Translations under genes and position numbers: made by a program | DNA from: Desulfobacter hydrogenophilus | GTDB lineage: Bacteria > Desulfobacterota > Desulfobacteria > Desulfobacterales > Desulfobacteraceae | Direction: 5' to 3' | Assembly: GCF_004319545.1 (NCBI RefSeq) | Contig: NZ_CP036314.1 | Span: 1-45,346 of the forward strand | DNA length: 45,346 nt | Notes under the pieces: model-generated | The model's database searches: none | Told to the model about the DNA's origin: nothing | Seen by the model: only the letters and a program-made list of their open reading frames with translations | Shown here: piece after piece, positions 9,873-18,110 of the stretch | Layout of the letters: every line of letters starts with the position of its first letter | Numbering within the stretch: the first letter of the stretch is position 1

Positions 9873-10297
9873 TTTTTAACCTCGCTGATTTGTTTAGTAT
9901 AATTGCCATACAAAAGGTAATTAGGCAGTCTAAACATTTGATTAAAAACAAGACCTTTACTGCTTTTAAGATGGATATACCCTATATGTTCATCCATCAT
10001 GTCGATGATATAGCTTATTTTTACTGATTCTCTCCTTTGACTGATTTTATAACCAGCTTTTCGCGCTTTACTTTCAAGAAGTTTATCGAAATCAAGATTT
10101 TCGCTTTTTGAAAGGTGAAGGGTTGTTTGGGCTGGGGGATATTCCAATACAAGGCGATCTATAATTACATCACAACATGGAGCAGGATTATTTTCTTTTG
10201 ATTTTAGGACCCAAGACTCTTTTTTTGGGGTGGTAGAGACACAGCCCATTAAAGTTAAAACCACAAATAAAAAAATGGGGATTTTTATAACTCTCAT
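9869..10297 (-). CDS. trbH: TrbH-like lipoprotein
   Basis: A 142-residue protein with a lipoprotein signal peptide; the lipobox is LMGC at 16-19 of MRVIKIPIFLFVVLTLMGC. It lies exactly between trbG and trbI as trbH does in RP4, with 1-nt spacing to trbG and a 4-nt overlap with trbI. The function is probably that of a VirB7-like outer-membrane lipoprotein supporting the VirB9/VirB10 core. The call rests mostly on the lipobox, size and gene order. Confidence 0.78.
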   Translation of the reverse strand: MRVIKIPIFLFVVLTLMGCVSTTPKKESWVLKSKENNPAPCCDVIIDRLVLEYPPAQTTLHLSKSENLDFDKLLESKARKAGYKISQRRESVKISYIIDMMDEHIGYIHLKSSKGLVFNQMFRLPNYLLYGNYTKQISEVKK

Positions 10298-10298
10298 T

Positions 10299-11132
10299 TT
10301 ACACCCCCAATCTTTTAAGAGTTATTCGCTCTTTATGCTTCCCAACACCGATGACGAGATAGCCCTCATCAAAAAGTAGATCAACGATGAAACAATTATT
10401 CTTTACCCGATAATTAACAAGACCCTCCCCGGCATCCGTTTTTACCAGGAACATTGGTAATTCTTGCATTTTAGGCAATTTAATATAGGTTTTAATTCCA
10501 TTGTCGAAAACTTGTACTGGCTTCCAATTGGCATCGCCTACAATGTCGTAATTAAAATTTAATTTGGAAATATCGAAGCCTTCGGGTGTGATTTTTTTTT
10601 GATCTTCTGTTCTAATTCTTTCTTTGGCGGCATTCGCTATTATCAAATGTTCTTGAGGATAAAGAAAACCAGAGTAAAGCATGTGTTTGCGCTTATCTGA
10701 TTTTAAAACCAAATGATAAACACGACGGTCAGTCGTTATTACAACAGTCGTTTGGATTCCTGAATCTAAAGTTTTAAAAACAACGTGGCTAGTGCTAATC
10801 CCGCCAGATCCGGAAAAGACTATTTCTGCCATCCACCGGGCATTATCACCTAAAACCATTGCATTAATAATTTCACCCGGCTGTAGCTCTACATCTGCCG
10901 CTCTATAAGGGGCTACAACTATCGTAGGGACGCTTTGTCCATAAACGAAACAAGTTTTTCCATTTTGTGTTGTGATTGGTTCTAATGTTCCGCGTTCCCA
11001 TTTTTTTTGTAGCTCTAACGCTTTTATCTCTTTTTTACTAAGACGCGCTCCTACAGGACTGACAAATTCTGCGGCCTGACTCGTTGTTAAAAAAATGGAA
11101 AGGCATAATATTGTAAATAAGATTTTTTTCAT
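10299..11132 (-). CDS. trbG: TrbG, VirB9-family core protein
   Basis: A 277-residue exported protein (signal peptide about 1-20, AEF after it). The C-terminal half carries VirB9 family patterns: FDISKLNFNYDIVGDANWKPVQVFDNGIKTYIKLP split over two strands, then FLVKTDAGEGLVNYRVKNN and the closing DLLFDEGYLVIGVG. Together with TrbH and TrbI it forms the outer-membrane core of the channel. Spacing to trbF upstream is 18 nt and to trbH downstream is 1 nt. Confidence 0.94.
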   Translation of the reverse strand: MKKILFTILCLSIFLTTSQAAEFVSPVGARLSKKEIKALELQKKWERGTLEPITTQNGKTCFVYGQSVPTIVVAPYRAADVELQPGEIINAMVLGDNARWMAEIVFSGSGGISTSHVVFKTLDSGIQTTVVITTDRRVYHLVLKSDKRKHMLYSGFLYPQEHLIIANAAKERIRTEDQKKITPEGFDISKLNFNYDIVGDANWKPVQVFDNGIKTYIKLPKMQELPMFLVKTDAGEGLVNYRVKNNCFIVDLLFDEGYLVIGVGKHKERITLKRLGV

Positions 11133-11150
11133 TTTGCGGAGACTCCTTTC

Positions 11151-11813
11151 TTATTGGATTTTTTGGCTATAACTTATTTCGGCGATATATATGCCGTTAG
11201 CATTACAAAGAATTTCTTCCTGAGTTTCTGGTATTTTACGTTTTATGACTAAATTGGCTTGAAAAGTTTTGCGGGATCGCTCAACGCCTTTATGTGATCG
11301 TTCAATTTCAAGCCATTCCACCAACCAAGTTTCACCGCTGATATATAGCGGCAAGGCTTGAATTCTGACTTCGACTAATTTCTTTTCACTGGTGATATAT
11401 GGATTATTTTTGCTATACCATTGGCTGAGAATATTTCTAGCAGCGCCTATAGACATGAAACTTGATTGACGAAGGTATTTTTCTTGTAATGCAATATCGG
11501 CGGTGACTGTTCGCCAGGCCGAAATAAATTGAGCTAAACTGTATTGAATTATTTCTTGTGTGGTTTCAAGTTTTTTAGCCATCAAGCCACCAGAAACACG
11601 CCCCGCCCTGTCAACTTCAACGACATATGGAACAACCTTATTTTGCGTTAATTGCATGATATTACCAATAGCCAAAAGAATTGCGATAACACTGATGAGG
11701 ATTGCCGCCCTACGCCATAAGTTTCGCTCCTGAATAAAAGAACCGAACATTTCAGACCATGCCTGCCGACCAGCTAAATAATGATTTTTTAATGTTTTAT
11801 TTTCTGCGGTCAT
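11151..11813 (-). CDS. trbF: TrbF, VirB8-family inner-membrane protein
   Basis: A 220-residue bitopic protein. The N-terminus YLAGRQAWSEMFGSFI then RNLWRR precedes a single membrane segment (about 35-55), the usual VirB8/TrbF layout, and the periplasmic domain holds VVPYVVEVDRAGRV and TWLVEWLE. TrbF is an assembly factor bridging the core to the inner-membrane complex. It starts 2 nt after trbL ends and is followed by trbG after 18 nt. Confidence 0.94.
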   Translation of the reverse strand: MTAENKTLKNHYLAGRQAWSEMFGSFIQERNLWRRAAILISVIAILLAIGNIMQLTQNKVVPYVVEVDRAGRVSGGLMAKKLETTQEIIQYSLAQFISAWRTVTADIALQEKYLRQSSFMSIGAARNILSQWYSKNNPYITSEKKLVEVRIQALPLYISGETWLVEWLEIERSHKGVERSRKTFQANLVIKRKIPETQEEILCNANGIYIAEISYSQKIQ

Positions 11814-11815
11814 TG

Positions 11816-12892
11816 TTATTCATTCCCCTCGTTTGATTCTCTTTTTTTTGCGTTGTTTTTTAGTGCTCTTTCAATTGCTGAGAGTGGGCCGTTTTTGGCT
11901 CCACCAAGAGCACCACTTATGCCGCCACCACCGGCAGCACCAGCAGCAGCACCAGCACCCATGGATGCTGCGCCTACTGCCATACCTGCCCCTGCGATCA
12001 TTGCGCCGGTCATCGCTCCGGCACTACTACCACTATGAATCGTTACAATCCTAGCCATTGCATCCGGTAAGGTTTTTACGAGAAAGGCAAGAATTAAAAA
12101 TGAAGCTGTAATAACTAAAACTTCGCTTAAATCTTCGAAATAATAATTAATCATGTCAGCCATGAAGATTGCTAAGACATAAAAAAGACATTTAATCGTA
12201 AAAACTTTAAGGCCTACACCAAGGGCGTATTTAAGAAAACTGGTTGAAAAACCTCTTGATGCTTTAAGACCGCCAAAACCTAAAAGTAAAATACCTATAT
12301 TCAGGATAATCCATGCTTCGCAGGCGATTAAAATATACATGCCATATATAAAGGCACCGCAAAGCAATGTTACAATGATACAAAGTCCTATTAATGGGGC
12401 TTTAACGGCTCCGAATATTGATATTGGATTAGTCATGTTATCGGCTATTTTAAGGGAGTTGGTGAAAACGTCTGTTGCGTTGCTACCGCTACCCGCAACC
12501 TGAACGCTTAATGAGGACATTCCAGAAATCAACTTATCTGAATAATCTTGACTATATATAATTAAACAGAAAAAAATCGACCCAAAGAACACTACAATTA
12601 CAAATTCTTCTATCAGGTTATGCAGAGTGCTTTGTTTTAGTCCAAGCTTTAAAGCCATCCAAATAAGCTGTATGGTCAACATAATTTTTAGCAACCACAA
12701 GGAATGACTTTTTATATTACTTCCCCATGTGGACCCTAACGTATGATATTTACTAATAATCTTTTCAATGATTTTTTGGTCAACAGTTGAGGCAATTACA
12801 TTTTCATTGAAAATGAAAAACACTGTTGTTATGATCAGACAGTATAGAAAAAGTCTGATAGGAGAAAATCTGATGCTCAAAAGTTTAGTCAT
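11816..12892 (-). CDS. trbL: TrbL, VirB6-family polytopic membrane protein
   Basis: About 358 residues with a signal-like first segment, five to six further membrane segments, and a glycine/alanine-rich C-terminal tail (AGAGMAVGAASMGAGAAAGA) before a charged end, which is typical of TrbL. VirB6/TrbL forms part of the inner-membrane translocation pore. The frame opens at 12907, but the ATG at 12892 has a GGAG about 11 nt upstream and is followed by TKLLSIRFS; the choice is not certain. It overlaps an opposite-strand small ORF (12873-13028) at its 5' end. Confidence 0.92.
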   Translation of the reverse strand: MTKLLSIRFSPIRLFLYCLIITTVFFIFNENVIASTVDQKIIEKIISKYHTLGSTWGSNIKSHSLWLLKIMLTIQLIWMALKLGLKQSTLHNLIEEFVIVVFFGSIFFCLIIYSQDYSDKLISGMSSLSVQVAGSGSNATDVFTNSLKIADNMTNPISIFGAVKAPLIGLCIIVTLLCGAFIYGMYILIACEAWIILNIGILLLGFGGLKASRGFSTSFLKYALGVGLKVFTIKCLFYVLAIFMADMINYYFEDLSEVLVITASFLILAFLVKTLPDAMARIVTIHSGSSAGAMTGAMIAGAGMAVGAASMGAGAAAGAAGGGGISGALGGAKNGPLSAIERALKNNAKKRESNEGNE

Positions 12893-13028
12893 TCTTACCA
12901 TCTCCATTGCGATTGCGATTAGCGTGTACCTTTATGTTGATTTTGCTAATAATCCTTCACCAACCCCACAAGAAAATACGGATACTGTTGGAATAGATCG
13001 CGAGAACGCTACGTTACCCGATTTTTGA
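12873..13028 (+). CDS. Possible antisense small membrane protein between trbJ and trbL
   Basis: A 51-residue plus-strand ORF that fills the only gap in the trb operon (12908-13030). It has an excellent Shine-Dalgarno (AGGAG at 12860-12864, 8 nt before the ATG), one hydrophobic segment (residues 3-23) and a Pro/Thr/Asp-rich tail. RP4 has the entry-exclusion lipoprotein gene trbK between trbJ and trbL, but TrbK is on the same strand and lipidated; this one is on the opposite strand and lacks a lipobox. No minus-strand ORF exists in the gap. It could still be a chance frame; the ribosome site and the peptide character argue mildly for a gene. Confidence 0.4.
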   Translation: MLKSLVILTISIAIAISVYLYVDFANNPSPTPQENTDTVGIDRENATLPDF

Positions 13029-13048
13029 CGTTATAAATCTGGTAACGT
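13011..13048. repeat. Inverted repeat at convergent gene ends
   Basis: An imperfect 18-nt stem: ACGTTACCCGATTTTTGA at 13011-13028 faces TTATAAATCTGGTAACGT at 13031-13048, which differ at three places as inverted repeats. It covers both the stop codon of trbJ (minus) and that of the small plus-strand ORF, so both proteins end in TLPD plus one residue. It may be a bidirectional terminator or transcript-stabilising hairpin, although it has no long T-run. Confidence 0.6.
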
Positions 13049-13783
13049 AACACCGGTTCGATTAATCCCTTTCTCTAAATCACGTTGTTCTTGAGCCTCA
13101 AGTACCTTTTTTTCCTGTTGTTCTTGAGCTAATGCGGTGGTTTGGGCTTGCACAAAATTAGCCAGCAACGCCCTATTTTGCCTTAGTTCGTTAACTGCTA
13201 TAGAATTAATTTGGTTGCCTGCTTCAATTGCTTGCTGCCTGCCGGATTTAGACAAAAGGAGATCGGCCATGTAGTCTTCAAAGTCTCCCGAATCTTGCAT
13301 TTCCTGCAATTGTTTACCTGAGAGTTGGAAATTAGATCGTAAAATATTATCCATTTTTTTGACGGCGCTTTTAAGCTGACTTGACCTTTTCAAAATACGG
13401 TCGCTCATTAATGTTCCATCACCATCTTTCATATTTTTAAGTTCTGGCCAAGTGTCCGTAAAAATAGTATATAAAGCGTCCATATCACCTTTATACGTTT
13501 TTAACTTTTCGACATTTGATACAGCACTATCTAATTGAGACATCAAATTACCTTTAAGATCAGATGGTAAATTTTTAGTGTTTTTCATCATATTTTCTGT
13601 TTGCTTGGCAAGTTCCTCGTATCGTTTTATAGCCTCCAACAACTGTTCAATTTCATTAATATATTCAAGTGCTTGCGTGAACAAGTTGGAGCAATTAAGG
13701 CAGGTGACAGGGATACCAGCCATAATATTGGAGTAAAAAGTAAACAGTGAGAAAAAAATGATTGATACGCTTATGCTTTTCAT
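13031..13783 (-). CDS. trbJ: TrbJ, VirB5-family exported protein
   Basis: A 250-residue secreted protein (signal peptide about 1-22, cleavage after IMAG) that is almost entirely charged alpha helix with coiled-coil character, e.g. YINEIEQLLEAIKRYEELA at about 41-59, as in TrbJ/VirB5. TrbJ is a minor pilus-tip or periplasmic component. It starts about 30 nt after the trbDE stop and precedes trbL by 138 nt, the widest gap in this operon. Confidence 0.92.
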   Translation of the reverse strand: MKSISVSIIFFSLFTFYSNIMAGIPVTCLNCSNLFTQALEYINEIEQLLEAIKRYEELAKQTENMMKNTKNLPSDLKGNLMSQLDSAVSNVEKLKTYKGDMDALYTIFTDTWPELKNMKDGDGTLMSDRILKRSSQLKSAVKKMDNILRSNFQLSGKQLQEMQDSGDFEDYMADLLLSKSGRQQAIEAGNQINSIAVNELRQNRALLANFVQAQTTALAQEQQEKKVLEAQEQRDLEKGINRTGVTLPDL

Positions 13784-13813
13784 TTTTGTTGGTTCCTTTT
13801 CTTGAAAGTTGGA

Positions 13814-16513
13814 TTAAAAATTAATTCCTCTTTTTGATAACCAGACTTCCGGCCAGGATGGGCCATACTCGTTTATTAATTCTTTAATCGTGGCTATATC
13901 TTCTTTGCCGCTTGCACCGACAAACGATAAAGCGAAAGGAGATAAAGACAAATTAATCAGACGGGAACCATTTGAAGATGTTACATAATATTCCCGTTGT
14001 GGTTTAGCTTCGGCAATAATTTGAAGCTGAGCAGAATTAAGGCCCAAGGCGGAATATAATTCTTTTTGAGTATCTTTTCTGGCATCTTCATTTGGTAAGA
14101 ATATTTTAGTTGGGCAACTCTCTGATAATACATCTACAAGGCCTGAATTTTGGGCATCAGAAAGGCTTTGTGTGGCAAGGACAACCGCACAATTGGCTTT
14201 TCTGAGGACTTTTAACCATTCCCGTATCTTTTGGCGAAAAACAGGATGTCCTAACATGATCCAAGCTTCGTCCAGAATCAGTATGCTTGGTTGACCTTTA
14301 AAGGCTTTTTCTATTCTGTGAAAAATATATAAAAGCACCGGGATTAAGTTTTCTTCGCCAAGATTCATTAAATCTTCGATTTCAAATACAGTGTATTTTT
14401 CCAAAGTCATAGAATCGGTGGGAGCATCAAGAAGTTTGCCCATCGCTCCTTGGTTTGTATAATGCTGAATCGCTTCTTTCAGTTCTTGGTGCTGAATATA
14501 ATGAAACAAGTTACTTAATGTGCGAAATTGTTCAGGAGAATTTCTGATCTGTGTTACAGCTTTATGTATAGCGGCTCTGTGTTCCGGCTTAACATCAACT
14601 TTCTGTAGGGTGCTTAAAGTGGTTATCCAATCTTCGGCCCAAGCTTGTTCCGCATCTGTATCAATGTATTTTAAAGGGCAAAAGGCGAGTTGGTTGTCAT
14701 CCCCTGCAATATGATAATGGGTGCCGCCTGCCGCCGATACCAATGGAAACATTGACATTCCTTTGTCAAACACAAAAATACACGCATCTTTATAACGCCT
14801 GAATTGTGCTGCTATCATCGCTAAAAAAACGGATTTACCCATGCCTGTAGGACCAAAAATTAAAGTATGGCCCAAATCGTTTACATGTAAATTTAATCGA
14901 AAAGGTGTTGAGCCATCCGTTGCCGCGAACATAAGTGGTGGTGAATCAGGTGGATAAAATGGGCAGGGGGCGTGCCTGGACCCCGCATATATGGTTGAGA
15001 GGGGGAGGATATCAGCCAGGTTAAGGCTATGTAAAAGAATGCGCCGGAGATTGGAATATCCGTTGCCAGGGTGAGAACCTAACCAACCTTCCAAAGCGTT
15101 TAATGTTTCGATTCGTGCTGAAAAGCCTTGAGATAAAACCTTTTTTCTAATTTCTCTTGTTTGATTTTGTAATATTTCCTTGTCTTCATGGAGTAGAATA
15201 ATATTGCCAGAATAATAACCAAAGCTCACCAAACCGGACTGATTGATTAAATATGCGTCTTCTGCATCTTTCGTCATCAATACCGCATCTTTATTTATTT
15301 TGGCTTTTGCGTTATTAAAAAACTTATCGAAAAAGCCAAGAATCTTTTGGGTCCATGTTTTCTGGTAAACTGTTATTTCTTTTAAAGCGGAGTATTGATC
15401 CATACAGATATATCGCGAATTGAAACGATAAGGGATCGCCAAGCTATCTAAATTGTGAAGCATCATAGGATAACTTTCAGCCGGGAACCCATCAATTGCA
15501 ATTACGCTGATATACTTATCTGCGATTTTAGGAACAATTCCACCAGTTAGGTCTTGATTAGCAAGGAGGTAATCAAGATACATAGGAATTTTAGGGAGTT
15601 TAATTTTGTGCCGGTCGCCTGTAATTATAAAATTAATAATTTCTAATATTTCAGAATACGCCCCGGTCTTGGTTTCAAATTCTTTTAATTGACTGATCTT
15701 AAAAGATAATTTCAACCTATCTTCTATTTCATTAAGTGTTTTCTGAAATGACTTTAGACTTTTAAAACCAAGATCAGTGTTTTGTTTTTTTTCTTGGTTT
15801 TCTTCTGTATAGAGAAATGAACTAAGTTTTTGTGTAGATATATCGGGTTTCCATGAAATAAAGAGATAGTGACTGGTTCTAAAATGCTTCCCCTTTTTAA
15901 AATGCTTTCGTCTTTCGTCATCAATAGCCTGGGTGATTTCATCGGAGAAAAAATTTTCATTTTTTTCCGGATAATAATCCTCCGGACTACGGATACAATC
16001 AAAATGCAAAATCCAACCGTCACCTAAATATTTAAGTGAGGATGATATAGAGGCTGAAAAACTTTCAAGTTCTGCGTCTGTAGAACTATCTGTGTCCTTG
16101 GTCGTTACTTCATATCCAACTAAAAATGAGCCGTTTTTACATAATAATATGCCGTTATCGACCATAACGGCATATTGCAATAAACTTTGTAACCCTATTT
16201 CTTTTCTATTCATGGCGTTAAAATTTATACTTTTGGCTGGTGCAATGTGACTGTCTTTCGCGGGATAAAATTTTTTATGTCGCATATATTGGCGAAAAAC
16301 TTTCGTCAAAATCGGTTCGGCTTTATTAATTTTTCTGGCATAAGAAAAGCCGACTAAACAAAGAACCAGGCCGATTAATATTTGCCATGGGCGATTGCCG
16401 CTAGTTACAATCAATAAACCAGCGGCAATACCAATAGGGAAAATCAAATCCCGTTCAATACCCATGGTTAGGTCGGGCCGATGTAGGGATTTATGGATAG
16501 AGATGCGTCTCAT
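13814..16513 (-). CDS. trbE: TrbD-TrbE fusion (VirB3-VirB4)
   Basis: An 899-residue protein. Residues 1-95 correspond to a complete TrbD: ISIHKSLHRPDLTMGIERDL, two membrane segments at about 23-58, then YARKINKAEPIL and RHKKFYPAK. The rest is the TrbE secretion ATPase, with Walker A GPTGMGKS at 554-561, Walker B SILILDEA at 743-750 and the C-terminal LATQSLSDA motif. In RP4 trbD and trbE are separate genes (103 and 852 residues). VirB3-VirB4 fusions are known in other systems such as R6K and Campylobacter. I see no internal stop or start that would split it. Start overlaps the trbC stop. Confidence 0.95.
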   Translation of the reverse strand: MRRISIHKSLHRPDLTMGIERDLIFPIGIAAGLLIVTSGNRPWQILIGLVLCLVGFSYARKINKAEPILTKVFRQYMRHKKFYPAKDSHIAPAKSINFNAMNRKEIGLQSLLQYAVMVDNGILLCKNGSFLVGYEVTTKDTDSSTDAELESFSASISSSLKYLGDGWILHFDCIRSPEDYYPEKNENFFSDEITQAIDDERRKHFKKGKHFRTSHYLFISWKPDISTQKLSSFLYTEENQEKKQNTDLGFKSLKSFQKTLNEIEDRLKLSFKISQLKEFETKTGAYSEILEIINFIITGDRHKIKLPKIPMYLDYLLANQDLTGGIVPKIADKYISVIAIDGFPAESYPMMLHNLDSLAIPYRFNSRYICMDQYSALKEITVYQKTWTQKILGFFDKFFNNAKAKINKDAVLMTKDAEDAYLINQSGLVSFGYYSGNIILLHEDKEILQNQTREIRKKVLSQGFSARIETLNALEGWLGSHPGNGYSNLRRILLHSLNLADILPLSTIYAGSRHAPCPFYPPDSPPLMFAATDGSTPFRLNLHVNDLGHTLIFGPTGMGKSVFLAMIAAQFRRYKDACIFVFDKGMSMFPLVSAAGGTHYHIAGDDNQLAFCPLKYIDTDAEQAWAEDWITTLSTLQKVDVKPEHRAAIHKAVTQIRNSPEQFRTLSNLFHYIQHQELKEAIQHYTNQGAMGKLLDAPTDSMTLEKYTVFEIEDLMNLGEENLIPVLLYIFHRIEKAFKGQPSILILDEAWIMLGHPVFRQKIREWLKVLRKANCAVVLATQSLSDAQNSGLVDVLSESCPTKIFLPNEDARKDTQKELYSALGLNSAQLQIIAEAKPQREYYVTSSNGSRLINLSLSPFALSFVGASGKEDIATIKELINEYGPSWPEVWLSKRGINF

Positions 16514-16830
16514 TAAGTCAGCGCACCTGAACCGAAGGAGAACAGAGTATCAAGAATAGGCTCTGCCAGGGTCAGAACAGAAATGATACAGACCACAACT
16601 AAAAAACCCTTTGCCATACCATCGAGGTCATCTTTCTTGAACCACATCATAAAGGCGGCAGCTAAAATCATAATAACAGCAACGGCCTTTGCCCATGGGC
16701 CGCGTAGAGTCTCCATCAATTTTTCTGTGGGCGTTGCAAATTCGCTTATAGTTGCTGCAAACACAGAGTCAGGGAAAAGAGCGATTAAAAGAATTAATGA
16801 CATTACAATCAAGGGAAAATACTTTTTCAT
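16513..16830 (-). CDS. trbC: TrbC, VirB2-family pilin precursor
   Basis: A 105-residue precursor with a long signal peptide (KKYFPLIVMSLILLIALFPDSVFA) and two membrane segments, around WAKAVAVIMILAAAFMMWF and GFLVVVCIISVLTLAEPIL, joined by KKDDLDG. This is the standard TrbC/VirB2 architecture. The open frame runs upstream to 16926, but the ATG at 16830 follows AAAGGACC about 6 nt away and gives a normal signal peptide. The pilin is probably trimmed and cyclised by the TraF-like peptidase. It overlaps trbDE by one base. Confidence 0.92.
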   Translation of the reverse strand: MKKYFPLIVMSLILLIALFPDSVFAATISEFATPTEKLMETLRGPWAKAVAVIMILAAAFMMWFKKDDLDGMAKGFLVVVCIISVLTLAEPILDTLFSFGSGALT

Positions 16831-16844
16831 TTTTTGTGGTCCTT

Positions 16845-17099
16845 TCATTTGAAAAATAGTTGAATAATCATCCCCACCACTACACCGAACAGGAACGCTA
16901 TGGTTAGAGACATTCGGTTGATACATGGTTTTGTTTTTTCCTCCATTCTTTGTATGAAATTGGTTTCATTTTTTGCCAATTTCTGTTGGTATTCCTCGGC
17001 AATAAACTCGCAAACAGTAACGACAAGCCATATTGGATCGTTCTCACTTACGGCTATATTGTGTGTTTTAGCTATCTGTGCCTGTATTTTGGATTTCAT
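16845..17099 (-). CDS. traM: TraM-like small membrane protein
   Basis: An 84-residue protein whose N-terminus (KIQAQIAKTH, then NDPIWLVVTVCEFIAEEYQ) resembles that of IncP TraM (KIEAQI..., NDPI...). The middle is charged helix and residues 63-82 form one C-terminal membrane segment. It is shorter than RP4 TraM (about 145). It overlaps the traL 3' end by 32 nt, as expected for the traK-L-M order, and leads into trbC. Function in the family is poorly defined; it is needed for efficient transfer in RP4. Confidence 0.7.
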   Translation of the reverse strand: MKSKIQAQIAKTHNIAVSENDPIWLVVTVCEFIAEEYQQKLAKNETNFIQRMEEKTKPCINRMSLTIAFLFGVVVGMIIQLFFK

Positions 17100-17817
17100 T
17101 GATCAATCCTGCCTCATCAAATAAAGACCAAATATCTTTACAAACGATTTTAAGACGTTGTTTAGCCATTATGTTTATTTGTTCAGAATTAATAGCTTGG
17201 TCGAAGGTAAGGCGAGATTTCAAGATGGTTTCTATGTCGTGACCAAAGGTTTCTTTTTTGTAGGATGGTAAGAATATGATCACTCCACCATTTTTTTCAT
17301 TTTTTTTCGCGAGTTCGTGAGTATCTGAGAATTCAAGAATCTGTCCGAAAAAAGGATTTACCCATATTGTTATTGGTGTCCCGGGAAACGCATTTAAAAG
17401 TGAATTTAATCCCTGAATAGTGTCTGTTTCAGCCTGTCCACCCGCAATTAGCGTATGTAAAACTAATTTATGTCCCGTATCGGAAAAAAATTGGGCAATA
17501 TCATTTTCCGCTAAATAAGCCGCTAAAGGGAAAAATGTACTCGCCCCGCTGTCGATTACAGCATAAGCGTTATCTGGTAGCTCTATTAATTTTTCAATGA
17601 GCGTATCAAATAAACGGCTGTTTATTACATCGCCGTCCATGATTTCCACTATGGTTGCTTGCAACTCATCATAAGCCGCGAAAGTTGTATTGACGGGATC
17701 AGTGTCAAAACAAGCCACCAATTGCCTGCGGTCAAGTAGGTATTGACTTAAAAGACTTGATGCGAGGCTTTTACCGATACCACCTTTGCCTTGCAAAACG
17801 AAATTAACAACTGCCAT
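17068..17817 (-). CDS. traL: TraL, ParA/MinD-like ATPase of the traKLM group
   Basis: A 249-residue P-loop ATPase with the deviant Walker A QGKGGIGKS at 8-16 and FDTDPVNTTFAAYDEL. It shares many long segments with RP4 TraL as I recall it: DGDVINSRLFDTLIEKL, VIDSGASTFFPLAAYL, HTLIAGGQAETDT and LTFDQAINSEQINIMAKQR. It is therefore not the plasmid partition ATPase, which lies at 27751. It heads the mating-pair operon after a 293-bp regulatory gap following the histidine kinase. Its role in transfer is supportive and not biochemically settled. Confidence 0.93.
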   Translation of the reverse strand: MAVVNFVLQGKGGIGKSLASSLLSQYLLDRRQLVACFDTDPVNTTFAAYDELQATIVEIMDGDVINSRLFDTLIEKLIELPDNAYAVIDSGASTFFPLAAYLAENDIAQFFSDTGHKLVLHTLIAGGQAETDTIQGLNSLLNAFPGTPITIWVNPFFGQILEFSDTHELAKKNEKNGGVIIFLPSYKKETFGHDIETILKSRLTFDQAINSEQINIMAKQRLKIVCKDIWSLFDEAGLINEIQNTGTDS

Positions 17818-17862
17818 TTCATCCCCTTTCTTTTTAAAAATATACTTTTTAGATTAAAAAAC

Positions 17863-17895
17863 GTATTTTTTAGATAAAAATAATCTAAAAAATAC
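17863..17895. promoter_or_regulatory. Perfect 13-bp inverted repeat upstream of traL
   Basis: GTATTTTTTAGAT at 17863-17875 is mirrored exactly by ATCTAAAAAATAC at 17883-17895 with a 7-nt spacer. A related direct half-site, TACTTTTTAGAT, lies at about 17843-17854. The array is 26-45 bp before the traL ribosome site, so an operator for the traL-trbM operon is likely; an intrinsic terminator for the kinase transcript is the alternative. Confidence 0.6.
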
Positions 17896-17978
17896 ATCCT
17901 GTAAAGCAGAATATGCTTTTTTAACTGAAAAAATGGCTCTTTTGAGAATAATTTTCGTTAAAAAATGAAGATTTCCCG

Positions 17979-18101
17979 GTGAAATGCGGAAGCATTTTTA
18001 AAAAAATGCTATTATTTTAAATATTTACAATTATGAACCGTGATGTGTTTTTTAGCGTGAAATGCGGGAGTAAAAAAAAAGAATAGGCTGAAATGCGGAG
18101 A
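17979..18101 (+). repeat. Three direct repeats TGAAATGCGG between kinase and traL
   Basis: TGAAATGCGG occurs at 17980-17989, 18058-18067 and 18089-18098, each followed by a purine-rich AG or GAG. Distances between starts are 78 and 31 bp. LytTR-family proteins bind short direct repeats, and the gene just upstream (18111-21290) ends in a LytTR domain, so these are candidate binding sites upstream of traL. The link is inference. Confidence 0.55.
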
Positions 18102-18110
18102 GAAAAATTT

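Noticed and set aside
11833..12054. Plus-strand frames opposite the Gly/Ala-rich tail of trbL
   Set aside because: They are antisense shadows of a repetitive GC-rich coding stretch: low complexity (Ala/Pro or His/Gln runs), no ribosome site.
17068..17817. The ParA-like ATPase here as the plasmid partition ParA
   Set aside because: Several long segments match TraL and it stands between traK and traM-like genes; the partition pair is at 27751-28827.
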